NCBI GenBank assembly: GCA_002105175.1
Contig: MCGE01000012.1
Coordinates: 930,001 to 994,000, forward strand
Direction: 5' to 3'
DNA from: Absidia repens
Taxonomy: Eukaryota > Mucoromycota > Mucoromycetes > Mucorales > Cunninghamellaceae
Length of the DNA: 64,000 nt
Positions 1 through 10,948 of this stretch are shown piece after piece. The notes under the pieces were generated by a model. That model saw nothing but the letters and a program-made list of their open reading frames with translations. It did not search any database and had not been told where the DNA came from. The translations under genes and the position numbers were made by a program. Position 1 is the stretch's first letter, and each line of letters begins with the position of its first letter.

Positions 1-234
1 TGTGAGGATTCGCTCACTTCTTTTATGATTTGCAGTGTTTTAAAACCTATATGGATAGCCCAATAAGCTTTTTATGTATCTGTTCAAATATATAACACCA
101 TATCCTTTTGTTTTTTGTCTCCGACTTCCGGATAAATTTGATTCGCCAGGAATGGTCCAGAGCTACCGGTTAAATAGTTATTCCGAATTGGTCTTGTATC
201 ACTTATAGTACTTGCCAATTTCCAAAACATAACA

Positions 235-306
235 GCCCTCTTGGCTCAGTTGGCAGAGCGTCTGCCTAGTAAGCAGAAGGTCATCAGTTCGATTCTGATA
301 GCGGGC
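235..306 (+). tRNA. tRNA-Thr (anticodon AGT)
   Basis: A 72-base cloverleaf can be drawn by hand. The acceptor stem is 235-241 with 300-306, the D arm GCTC/GAGC is 244-247 with 256-259, the anticodon stem TCTGC/GCAGA is 261-265 with 273-277, and the T arm ATCAG/CTGAT is 283-287 with 295-299 around the loop TTCGATT. The seven-base anticodon loop CTAGTAA gives anticodon AGT, decoding ACU as threonine (A34 normally becomes inosine). No intron is present. The fifth acceptor pair is a T239-C302 mismatch and all other stem pairs match. A TTTT run at 313-316 could stop RNA polymerase III. Confidence 0.9.
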
Positions 307-461
307 AATTCCTTTTGCTAATCCTCTCTATTTAGAGTAGTTGCATTATTTTGCATCCGAAGTTATCTTTTGGTACGGGGTTGTGAGTTCTTTTTTTTTT
401 TTTTTATTGGGTGTCACAGTTTTTTTTATTAAAGTGAGGGTTTTGATGGTATAGGTTGAAA

Positions 462-655
462 GCCTCCGCCATTTCGCACTATGGTGGGCAGCCCCTTGGG
501 GCCCGACCGTCGTGCTCAGCACATCGTCAATGCTTTTTTTTTTTTTGCGTGCTGAAAAAAAAAAAAAATAGTGAAGGGATTAGAGCCTCTGCCATTTCGC
601 ACTATGGTGGGCAGCCCGTTAGGGCCCAACCGTCGTGCTCAGCGCGTCGTCAATG
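462..655 (+). repeat. Direct repeat of about 71 bases, period 123
   Basis: Two near-identical units lie at 462-532 and 585-655, each starting GCCTCYGCCATTTCGCACTA and ending GTCAATG. They differ at only a handful of positions and are separated by poly-T and poly-A tracts. Fragments of the same unit (CACTATG, ATGGTGGGCAG, GCGTTAGAG) recur at about 1455-1525. The repeat keeps a shared reading frame of about 23 residues, but no start context or gene structure supports a protein. It lies just downstream of the tRNA gene. Confidence 0.8.
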
Positions 656-825
656 GGTTTTTTGTGTGTGCTGAAATAATAGCCTACTTGAAAGGCGTCA
701 GAGAGATTAGAGCTTGATTAAGTAGGGGTTGCAACTGCCTTTCCACTGGAAGATAAAACGAATTATGCACTATGGAAATTATGGCGATTGCCCCTTCCCT
801 TATTTTTTGACAAAAAGAGGGCTGG

Positions 826-1125
826 ATGATTCAGGCTCCGCATTTTGCTTTCTATTTTTTTTTTTGACCCCTTTTTTTTCCCTCTCTTTTTCTTTCATTT
901 TTATTTTTTCCTTCATGATAGTCTGAATGATATGATGGCAAGGCTCATTGGGGTACTGGTGATCTAGGATCTTGAATTAGGGGCGCTTTAAAAAACGCAA
1001 AACCAACATCATGGGGAAAGGCTTTCATATTGGATGTAGGATTTGGGAACAACAGTAGATTAGCACTCATTAGTTTCTTAATAGTTTGTCATCGTTTGTA
1101 TCTACGTCTGAATAAATATGTTCTT
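826..1125 (+). repeat. Dispersed repeat, copy A (degenerate)
   Basis: This is a worn copy of the family seen at 14.2, 17.3, 27.3-28.1, 42.0, 55.9 and 60.8 kb. It keeps the pyrimidine tract (about 853-915), then CATGGGGAAAGGCTTTCAT (1009 onward), GGATGTAGGATTTGGGA, CATTAGTTTCTTAATAGTT and TATCTACGTCTGAATAAA near 1098-1117. The promoter-like box at its 5' end is barely recognisable. The remaining DNA to 2188 holds no gene I can support; it is AT-rich and contains the 3' end of the minus-strand gene that begins at 4792. Confidence 0.6.
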
Positions 1126-2188
1126 TTTATTATAATTATCTTCTCTGTTGTACGTTTACTTGATGAGCTTCATCGAATGTGTATTACATATGCATAGAAA
1201 AAAAATGTGTGTCTATATATATATGAAAAAGGAACGGATTGGGTATTATGGAGACTTCTTCTACCAACTCTATACGTTTGTGCGTTGAAAAAAAATATAA
1301 GGATGTGTTTGTGTGAACAAACAGTGTATTTTGTTCTGGTGGGGTATATTGAAGAGCAAAGTTGAGAATAGTATTAATTATGTAGTCACTGGGTGGCAGG
1401 GGGTTTCTGAAGTGTGGGTTTCGATGGGATGGGATGGAAGATTCTGTGATTTGGCACTATGAGTGGACAGCGAGTGAGAAAAAAAGGATGGACGGCTTCT
1501 ATGGTGGGCAGGGCGTTAGAGGTGGGTCAGAAAAAAAAAAGAGTACCAGACCATCTCAAACCAAAAGTTCAAATGTACATTGATAGCGGTAGTTGGGGAA
1601 TTGACTTTTTTATTTGGCCATTGCTACTGTACTATACTGTACGTACTGTACTAGTTAGGTTTTCAGTGTTAGCTCAGGCGCAGATATAGGCATGATGGTG
1701 TCATATAAAAATGGTTTTCTCATTTTTGAAAATTGTGGATGGAGATGTTAATTGTTTATTAATTAATTAATGAAATGTTACCTCCATATATTATTGCATA
1801 TATATAAAAAAGCAAAACAGAAAAGAAAAGTGAGGGTGGAAGGGGTGATGCGAAATTAATGGTGTTACTATTATGCACCTGAACTGATCAATCGACAGTA
1901 TACACAACAAACTTTACAAAATAGATATAGTAAGCTTGTTCTATTATAGTTCACAAACCAATAAAACACATATAAGTGTCCAGACATGAAGACAATATAA
2001 GCATATGATAAATACAGCATAATGCTAACGATTTTATTCATTCATATAAAAAAGATATACATAGTTGATGAGACGGCGAAGGGAGGCGGATCCGCCGACA
2101 AATAAATAAGACCAAGTGATAAATAATAGATAATAATGATACTAATAATAATAATATATAACTACAAATTAAACCAATTGCATACACA
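1126..2188. other. Intergenic, no gene seen
   Basis: AT-rich sequence with TATATA runs. Fragments of the 123-base-period repeat sit at about 1455-1525. TTTATT elements near 2033 could be the poly(A) signal of the minus-strand gene ending at 2189. The small plus-strand ORF at 1459-1689 overlaps the repeat fragments and has no features of a real gene. Confidence 0.5.
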
Positions 2189-4792
2189 CTAAGATTCACC
2201 AAGAAGCCATTCAGCCATCACGGAATCCTGATCTTGCACGTCATCCCAATCGTCGTCTTCTAAAAACCACTCTTCCTCTTCATCGTCGTCGCCGTCATTA
2301 TCATTGTCGTCATTGGTTCTCATATGTTGCATCGTCATCATCTTCTGTGGTGCCTGTCGCTGCTGCTGCTGAGGGTCATCGGGTGTCACTATCAATGTGG
2401 GAATCGTGATGGATGAGGTGGTGGTATCGGTTGTCGTCGCTAATAAAGAAGCCAACGGCGGGAGGCCTGGTAATGGCTCGGTTTGCATGGCTGCATTGAC
2501 CATGGTGGTATTCCGCAACGATCGTTTTGTTGTTGTGCCAGCGTCCAGCGCTTTTTTTGTCTTTTCGTCTTCTTCCTCTTCCTCTTCCTCTTCCAATATC
2601 ACCGGCGATGACGGGCGTTGACGCATGATCATTGTTGTTGTTCGTACTATAGAGTTGTTGTTGCCTGAATCCACGATCTTCGATGCGAATGGTTGTGGTT
2701 GTGGTGGTAGTCGAGTTGGAGTATCAAACTTGTGCGCCGTACTGCCCATTGTCATAGCGAAGTTTTCGTGACAGGACACCGGTCGTGCCATACCAGAGGC
2801 TGCTCTTTTCGCCACCATGCTGGAAGGTCGTATGTACACGGGTTTGTTGCTGGCGATAATGGTATTAGTCGTAACTTGATTGTCATTGCTATTGTTGAAT
2901 ATAGGAGGGTGGTGATCCATTGTACTCGGAGGTGATGGAAGGTCCATAGCGCATACATCAGTAGATAAAGTGTCGACGGATGCTTGTTTTCGATGGCTAT
3001 GTGGTGATCGACCAGCGAGTTGTAGAGGTGTAAGTGAAGCTTGCTTGCCGTATCTTGCGTTTATGGTTGTTGTTCGCTGCTGCTGCTGCTGCTGTTCCTC
3101 TTCAAAAGATGGCGATGGTGATCGGGTAGTTGATAATCGAGAGGCAATGCTGGAATCCGGTGTTAGAGGTGGTGTTTCAAAGTTTTTGGGTTGATAGTGA
3201 GAAGTTGCAACAATAGGAGGTTTAGGTGCAGCTCGTGGATTTTCGAATGGAGTACCGTTAGGAGGAAACGCACGTAGAGGAGTAGGATGGGACAGTGTTG
3301 GCGAAGATATTGGAGAAGAGTTTCCACTATTACTGATAATGGGTGGTGGTGCTGATGGTGATGAGTCGAAAATACCAGTTTTCTTTGTTGTTGGTGTTGA
3401 GGGTTTCACTTCAATAGACCGCAAACGGTTAGGCGTCAAGGACACCTTGATTGTATTTCCTGACCGCATCAAATCCTCAAAGTCCAAAGCAGGGGCGCTC
3501 AAATCATGTACCTGTACAGATGAAGGAGGCGGTATTTGTGTTGATGGACGAGAAGGAGGAGGAGGAGACTTGGTTCGGTGTTCCTGTTGATGATGTGTTG
3601 TTGCAGTGGGGGTAGAGGGTCGCTTTTCCTTTTTTCCAAAAAATCGGAATGTCCTTTTACTACTTGATGAAGATCGATTGGATGATGAAGTCACGTTGCT
3701 GAGGACAGAGACGGGCCGATAATGGGATGAGCTTTGACCAGATTTGATGGAAGACGAAGTTCGAGAATGAGTTGATAATGGAGATTCAGGGCGAAGATCA
3801 TCGTCTTGGTCATGATCATAATAAAGTTCGGATGCTTCATAATCTAAATAAAGAACTGAGTTAAATGATTGTCACAACCATGTGAAGATTTTTCTTTTCT
3901 TACCGATATTTCCAGTGACCGATACTTGATTTTTGAAAGAAGTAACAGGACTTGGTGATGGTGATGGTAAATTAATTGGTGGGTAAGGATGAAGGTGTTG
4001 TTGTGTTTGGTATGATAAGACACGTTTCTATATATAAAAGAAGATCAGCATTCTGTCCATGTTTCAATCTTCTTCAGTGGCATCCATTACCTCTAATTTC
4101 GATCGAAGATCCGTTTGTTTAAAAAGTCCACCCACTTGTACATCATTCAGCAAAGCCGAGTAAACTTCCTTGATTCGTATATATTTGGTATCTTCTTGTT
4201 CAGCAATAATGGCGACAATGGTCAGGATATATTCAGCAATGTGTTCCAGGACAGCAGTAAAATAGATAATCACAACAGGAGGGAGTTCCATGCCTTGTAG
4301 TTCGTTGTCGCCGTTGTTGTTTCGAGTTGGCGAATCGGGCGCTTTGTCAGTCAATGTGCTATATTCAATACAACGATATCGTAAAGACGTCCATGTTTGA
4401 TCCAAAAGAAAAGGGGTTGTCTCATTCGCAGACTCGGTATACAGTTGATAGTAGACGTTGTTTGTTTCGCAATGTGTTTTGACTTCCAGTTCTGCTTCGA
4501 CTATAGCGTTTTTTCCAAGATTGAGGGGTAGTAAGGTCAGTAAGTGCGATTTGACGCGAGAAAGTTGGAGTGACTGGGTGTTTTGTAGCAGTAGTGCCAG
4601 GACTTGATCCAAGAATTGATTGATAGTTTGTAACGCATCTGATGATATTTGGTATGGTCCAATTTCGGATAAAATAGCATTGGCAGCACGTCGACAAATA
4701 TATTGATCTAACATATTACACGCACCGAAAAAAAAAAGTGAAGTGAGTAAGAGAGTATACTTTGCGAATCTTTTTAGTATACCTTTTGTCAT
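2189..4792 (-). CDS. Histone-fold-like N-terminus plus long disordered tail
   Basis: The best model has four exons: 4783-4792, 4091-4707, 3904-4027 and 2189-3843, giving 801 residues. The first intron (4708-4782) is optional, because reading through it stays in frame and adds a hydrophobic stretch. I prefer splicing, which gives the start MTKDQYICRRA. Residues 1-209 are helical: CRRAANAILSEIG resembles a histone-fold helix and VIIYFTAVLEHIAEYIL resembles the central helix of H2A-like folds. The remaining 590 residues are Ser/Pro/Gln-rich with an acidic C-terminus and one better-ordered island, GNTIKVSLTPNRLRSIEVK. The likely role is nuclear or chromatin-linked, but that is inference. I do not recognise a named family. 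Splice phases close exactly (627+124+1655 bases). Confidence 0.7.
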
Positions 4793-5359
4793 TGTTGATA
4801 AAAGAAAGCTGTGCTAGCTATAGACAAATGATGATGAGAAGAATGCAGAAATGTCAACAAGGAATAGAGAATAAAAGGAGGGAAGAAATAAAAGGGAGAT
4901 ATATGTAAAAAAAGGGAAAAGGGTTTTTGAGTTTTACAACAATAAAAATGTTGCATAAGGAAAAGAGAAAAAGACGAATTGTGACAAATATAAAAAAAAT
5001 TTGCCTTTTTGTCAAGGAGAACCGCCCAACATTTTTAAATTCCGAAACTCTAACGCCCAAACTTGAAAAAAAACCAGGGACACCATATACACAAATATAT
5101 AATAATATGTTCTTTGTTTATTGTAGCGAGTAAAATAATATAAAGTAAATTATGTATGTAGCTAGGGTATGTAATTTGAATTTGAATAGAAAACAAGGGG
5201 GGGGGAATATAATATTGTACAGAAAAGAGAGGATAGATAATGATTACCAAATAATATTTTCATCAGGTAAATCAAGTGAGTAGCCCAAACGATACCGAAT
5301 AGAATTTTGAATTTTTTCCCAATCGACACAGGACTGTAGCTGTGGTGGTAAGATATCAT
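4793..5359. other. Intergenic, AT-rich
   Basis: This holds the promoter side of the gene starting at 4792 and the 3' side of the gene ending near 5244-5360. A G9 run lies at about 5197-5205. Minus-strand codons at 5244-5350 read like a conserved protein end (CVDWEKIQNSIRYRLGY...) and may belong to the next gene; see the entry at 5360-6208. Confidence 0.45.
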
Positions 5360-6208
5360 TCATGGTGGTAGATGGTGATGGAGGTGGGGGTGAGGGGATG
5401 ATTGAATCAAACGAGATAATAATGAGCATGATTGATTTTGATTGGTTGCTGGGGATGGAGGAGGAGGAGAAGGAGGAGAAAAATCGAGGGGAGCAGCAGC
5501 AGCATAAACATCAGATTTTTCCTTTTTTGAACGTGGTGGCGATGGTGATAAAACAGGAGCTGGTTGGTTCCGTTGATAAGCTTCTTCCAAATAATGATCG
5601 TCGTCACGTACAGTGCTCCAGCAGCTTTCGTTTTCTCCAAATGTATCATCATCATTATCCATTCCATCGTCGTCATCGTCAGATTCATCCACATAAAATT
5701 TATTGGTACGTCGTCCAGGTTGTTTTTGGTGGCGTTGCTGTTGTTGTGATGGTGTCGATGCTGCTGAAGAATTATGGTTCATCTCAGAAAGTCTGTGCTG
5801 TTGATAGATCAAATCAGAAGAGGTGCGTGTCGGGTTCCCAGGAGGCGTTTGCGGCCCAAAGGTTGAATGGGATGATAGACTTGAAATAATAATAACAGAT
5901 GATGGTACAATAGTTGTTGTGGGAGACACTTTTGCTAAAGTCGATTGCGTATCTTGATGATAATGTTGAAAAGATTCGTGGTGCCATAAACGCCAACTAA
6001 TATTTTCTAACCGTTTTGCATTTTCCATGCTGTGTTTGCATTTGGAATAAACTAAATGAAAAATAAAAAAATAAAATTAGCAAATACTCTATGTGTATAA
6101 TTATAATATATTACCGTTCCACATAGAAAAAAGATCATCCGAAGTCATTGTCTTTTTCATAGTCTGCGTAGTTGAAGATAACTCTGGAATGTCTACCGTT
6201 TGTATCAT
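5360..6208 (-). CDS. PF08550 (AreA GATA-like / DUF1752) domain protein
   Basis: Two exons, 6115-6208 and 5360-6051, give 261 residues starting MIQTVDIPELSS. Joining them creates the family signature: SDDLFSMWNVYSKCKH, then about 12 residues on, RLENISWRLWHHE. This is the two-tryptophan block that defines PF08550, a fungal domain found at the N-terminus of AreA-type nitrogen regulators and in other fungal proteins. There is no GATA zinc finger. The rest is low complexity with a Ser/Asp-rich segment (DESDDDDDGMDNDDD) and an LLSRLIQSS motif. The C-terminus is uncertain: a second minus-strand frame (5244-5429) reads CVDWEKIQNSIRYRLGYSLDLPDE, which looks coding, yet I found no splice pair in phase that joins it. 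A further open stretch at 6300-6418 could be an upstream exon. Confidence 0.75.
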
Positions 6209-7008
6209 ATTGTAAAAAAACAAAGAGAGAGAGAGAAAAAAAAAAAAAATATACAAACAAAAAAGAAAAGGGGGGTTATAAAAAAAAAGAGACATTTTTC
6301 TATCACGACGAAGGGTCTTAACTGATAGCGGAGTTCGGGAAGATAAACACCCCTCTTCTTTCCATATATAGAAATCATCGGGTTCTCTCATATTTTTTAT
6401 ATAATGTAATCTTCTCATGATGATACTGATTATGATTAGGAATCCCGTTCATCTTTTTGATCACGCTTTCCAATCTATCACTAAAAAATATACAGTATCT
6501 ATCATAGCTATACTTGCAACTATGTACACACCACAATATACTATTATTTTTTTATAAAAAAGTATCCGAGACACTGTTCACATTGATCATGCATATTGTC
6601 CTATCATACACACACAAGTTCCACTATATCCCCCTCCCCACACACTCACTCAACCCCCTTCCGCAATAAACATATGTAAGATATGCCGTTCAAACTTTTT
6701 TTTTTGACACATGATTGCCCATACAGTTCAACACCCTTGTTACTGAATATCATGATGGATTTCCTATTGTTGATTGCCTTTTCTGTTCCTCCTCCGTCAC
6801 CTACATAGAAAATTCTCACCATGTGAGTCCTCATGTATAACAACAACTACAATAAAACACCAAAACTTGTCAATTTTTATTTTGTGAATAAACAACAACT
6901 TTATTTGTAACAATTATAACTATTCTAAAACAATAACATAAGTCTTCACCCCCCCATCCAACAATTCACAATAATACATAAAAACTAAACTAAACTAAAA
7001 CAACAAAC
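6209..7008. other. Intergenic, no gene seen
   Basis: Promoter side of the PF08550 gene plus the 3' flank of the START-domain gene. Minus-strand AATAAA-type signals (TTTATT at about 6878 and 6898) lie just beyond the stop at 7009. A short open stretch at 6300-6418 on the minus strand (REPDDFYIWKEEGCLSSRTPL) has coding-like composition but no clear splice link. Confidence 0.4.
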
Positions 7009-10000
7009 TTAACAAGAGCAAGCCAATTTCCCCATGTAGTAAGACATCACCATTCCAAAGAGCATTACGACTAGTTGTTGTCCATTAAACGTCAAATCGT
7101 CTGTTAAGTTGAGCAGATGTTGATTCTATATTGGTGGAAAGAATGTGAGTAAAATATACATATATATTTTTATTTTTGTTATCTTTTTTATTTTTTACCT
7201 GATTGGGCTGAGGAATCAGCATATAACCTTTCGGAATATGCAATGCGGCAGGATGATGGTGATGATTGCTGCTCGTGGAGGATGACGAGACACAACGGGG
7301 CCTTTGTGCAACAGAAGATCGTTTATTGTTGGTAGCTGAATGCGTGTTTGTGATGGTGGTGCTGGTGCTGGTGCTGGTGTTATTGTTATTGTTGTTGTTG
7401 TTGTTGTTGTTGCTGCTGCTGCTGCTGCTTGTAGTAGTTGTGCTGCTACTTGCGCTAGTGCTGCTTGCGGTTGGGATTTTTCGAGCTGGTGATAATGATG
7501 AGGATAAGCATTCATGCATACCGTCGGATCCCGGTGACGAAACTAAAAACAAAAAAGAGTCAGAAGAGGTCATAATTCTGACACACACATAGATTTGATA
7601 GCTTACCATTTCGCCTATGACTAATATTTTGTAATGATTGACTTTTTCTTAGTTCTGTCAATGATTTTGCCGTTGATACTGCCGTTGTCGTAAGAGGAGG
7701 AGGAAGAGGAGGAGAACAGTTTCGACGATGGGTGATTTTTATATGAATGGTAGCGCCTTCCATGGATGCATTTGTTGTAAAGACCTTGATCGTTTTTTGG
7801 TTGGGTTTGATATCCATGCGAGTGCCTTGTGTGGGTGTGATATCAATGTCATAGCCTTGGTGATACATCAAATGATCCAGTCGTATGTCGGTATACCAGG
7901 AAGACGAACAAGTTGTTGGTTCACCTGAAGAGGCGGCCTGACGATAGCTGGAAGGAGGTGGATAATGTTTGGCGATCCATGAGACTTGATAAATATCGTT
8001 GTCAAAGTGTTCCATGATCACTTTACCAGAAACACGGCGAATATAGGGTGGGCAGCCTTGTGTTGATAAGTACGATTGCACGTTGGTCAGGCATGTGAGT
8101 TGTGTAGATGAGCAAAAAGGTGGAGGTGTTGGTGGTGAAGACGGCGGCGGTTCGATGAGGCCTGATTTATCGTCGTTGGTAAGTTTCTGAGCCCAAGGAA
8201 GAGATGCATCCACTATAAACGAGACTTGAAGTTCGGGTGCTGATTCTGGTTTCTTTCTGTCAGATGCTGTTGAAAATGATTTGATTGTAAATACCCATCC
8301 ATAAAGTGCCATATTTGTCCGCGTATATCCGTCTTGTTTTGGTATTTGAGCATCGAGCACACTTTTGCTGACCATGAATATCCTGCTGCCTCCATGTTCA
8401 CTGTCAATATGAGTAATCACCGCCATATCTTGTGGAGTGCTGCCAGCTAGCTTCCAATGCATAAGATAATCTTTTTGGCTGAATCGTTCTACTATCCTCC
8501 CTTGTTGCCAACATTCGTCCCCTATCCAGCACCCCAGTAAGCATAATGAGATAATGAGCACACGTACCCATAGCAATCCTGTAAAGCCTATTTTCTAACT
8601 TACAATGTTTTCTAACATGTACAGAGTGAATCAGAGAGCATAACTGTTCAGGAATCCAGTCACCTTGTATATGACCATCCAGCCTCGAGTAAGTGACACC
8701 CATGTGTTCCTTCGTATACGTTGATGAAGACTTTGTTGCAGACTCCAAGTGCCAGTCGTTTAATGTCAAGTAGAGTTGTTTCAGCAAGTGGATACTTTCG
8801 TTTCGTGTTCTCAAATGCCGATGAGGAGAATACATGTGTTGTAATACTGGTGCGTTAAGACTATACGATTGTGTGTGATGTGTTTCATCGTCAAAAGCGC
8901 CAGTTTTGTGGACTCCATTGGATAAAATAGGTTGTGGTGAATCAGTATCCTCAGGAGGGGCACCAGTCACAGCAGTGGCAAAAGTAATGTGTTTGTTATT
9001 AGTACAAGTAGTGGTGGTAGTATTAGTAGTAGGAATGGATGTTTGAGTGGCAAGAGTTTGTTGCGAATGAAAAAGAGAGGAAGAAGAACTAGAATAAGAA
9101 AAAAAAAAATAACAATTAAAATTCCTATTGGGAAGGCGGAATTTAAATAATACTTTTTATGGCATGATGATTGATAGGAGGAGGAGCCACCCATCATCAT
9201 GAGAGATGGCCGTTTCTTTATGGTGCCACACCATTCTTGTTGAGCTGCCTGACGTTCGGATTTTGCTTTCAAATAATTATGAACTGAAGAAATCACAATC
9301 AGAGGGCGTCTTGCCATGGACTTTTTCGTCAACCCTGACATCCATCCTTTGACGGGTTCTTGAATCACAAATGTCACCTTGGTCAAAGGCACAGCACCGG
9401 AAGAGATAGGTTCTAGGACCCAGCCCATTAGCTATATATATATACATCAATGATAAAAAATTAATTAAATATCCCCATGTTGATTTCCAAACGATTGACT
9501 AATTTACCTTGACTTGTGCTCGGACTCGATGTTGAAGTCGAGGTACTTTCGGTGTTTCAACACTAGTGCAAGCGAATAAAATGGTCCCATTTTGAGTGCA
9601 TTCAATTTTCTCTACCAAGCACAAATCTCGGCGCGATCTACAATCAAATCAACCTTATTTAGTTTTATCCCGTGCATAAGGGGTTTCTCCTATTTTTTTT
9701 TCTTTTTCTTTTGTGATTAGTTTTACTTTGTAGCTGAGGTTTGCTTACACACTTCATAGGTGAGAGAAGTAGTCTCATTTAAATTTTCAACCAAATTCCC
9801 ATCTTCATAATTCTGGTCCCAAAGTTTTCGCATCCCAATGACATAAAAAATGGAATGGGGTGTAAATCCTTCGAAAATGACTTCTCCTTTAAACATGGGC
9901 GCTTTCTGGTTATTATTACCATTGTTGTCTGACGATGGTAATACCGAAGACGACAAGGAGGAGGTAGGTGGTGATTTCATACGAATGATAACGCCACTCT

Positions 10001-10292
10001 TTTTATGTGCAAGTACTTTTTTCCAGCCACTATCGCTATCTTGATCGTCGTAAAGCACTGCCGACTTTAAATTAAAAAGCGCCATTTCAGCTTGATGAAC
10101 ATGGTACGACGGCGAAGTCTGTAATGGGTCGATAAAACGAGGGGGGAATGAAGTACGATGCGGTCGTAATAAGGGGATAACTGTCCAAGGTGACGATGAA
10201 GGTGTTAATGATTCATCTTCTTCGTCATCGCTAAATATGGTGGTATATTTTTGTCGAGGATTATCTGCCGTTGGTTTTTTACTATAATTCAT
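7009..10292 (-). CDS. Tandem START-domain protein with C-terminal membrane anchor
   Basis: Seven exons (9751-10292, 9508-9637, 9154-9431, 8604-9088, 7607-8521, 7199-7542, 7009-7125) give 936 residues, with every phase closing. START domains bind lipids or sterols in a deep pocket. The first spans about residues 65-270 (KGEVIFEGFTPHSIFYVIG, then TPKVPRLQHRVRAQVKLMGW). The second spans about 395-600; splicing exons 4 and 5 restores the classic VRKHWDECW...IVERFSQKDYLMHWK. A further beta-rich stretch follows, then a Ser/Asn/Thr-rich linker. The last exon encodes a short tail with one membrane segment (LVVMLFGMVMSYYMGKLAC), so the protein is probably tail-anchored with its lipid domains in the cytosol. 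The first donor, GTGTAA, is weak but is the only one in phase. Role: probable lipid transfer at a membrane contact (inference). Confidence 0.85.
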
Positions 10293-10948
10293 TTTACTAT
10301 ATATATTGATACTTTTCAGAAAAAAAAATAAAAGAGAAGAAAAAGAGAAACAAAGAGAAAGGAGACAGACAACAGTGATGATCTGTGGTAACAGCCACCA
10401 AGATGTCTAGTACATTGAAATTGCCCCTGAATTTTTCTACCCTTTTTTAAACACCGTTGAGAACAATTTTTGCCTGACTTTGCTCTCTGAAACATTCCTG
10501 GATTTCATAAACCTAACGTTAAAAAAAAGCTTATTGTTTTTTATAATACTAATTGATCAATAATCATTAGTCCAACTAATTGCCATTGTGTTACAGCATA
10601 GTCTGCCTCCAAAATAAAAAAAAAGTCGATATAGATAATTTTGATAATTGGCAGGTTACAAATGCAATGTAGCAAGTTCCTTTTTTTTCATCTCCTTAAA
10701 AAAACAAGAAATGCATAAGTACACACCCTCCTCAGGGCTGCTGTTGTTTGTTAAAAAAAAAGAAAAAAGGCCGAGTTTCAAAACGGATGAGCTGATAATG
10801 TTTTTTACAGCGACCCGTTTTGGACCTGAGATTCATTTTCTGACACAATGGTGTCGGAGTTTATGGTCTCTTTTTTACGTTTTTTCTCATTGATAACGAT
10901 TTTTTGATTTCTTTTCTTTTTCCGTATCACCTTTTCTCAATAACAAAA
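10293..10948. promoter_or_regulatory. Shared promoter region of divergent genes
   Basis: This 656-base gap separates the divergent START-domain gene (minus, start 10292) and MYND gene (plus, start 10949). It is AT-rich with several poly-T/poly-A tracts and a pyrimidine-rich stretch directly before the MYND start. No defined binding site was recognised. Confidence 0.4.

Noticed and set aside
456..674. 72-codon ORF spanning the direct repeat
   Set aside because: Its two halves are simply the translated repeat units joined by poly-Phe/poly-Lys from homopolymers; there is no start context or splice signal.
7266..7592. Plus-strand Leu-rich ORF of 108 codons
   Set aside because: Antisense of the Asn/Ser/Thr repeat exon of the START-domain gene.
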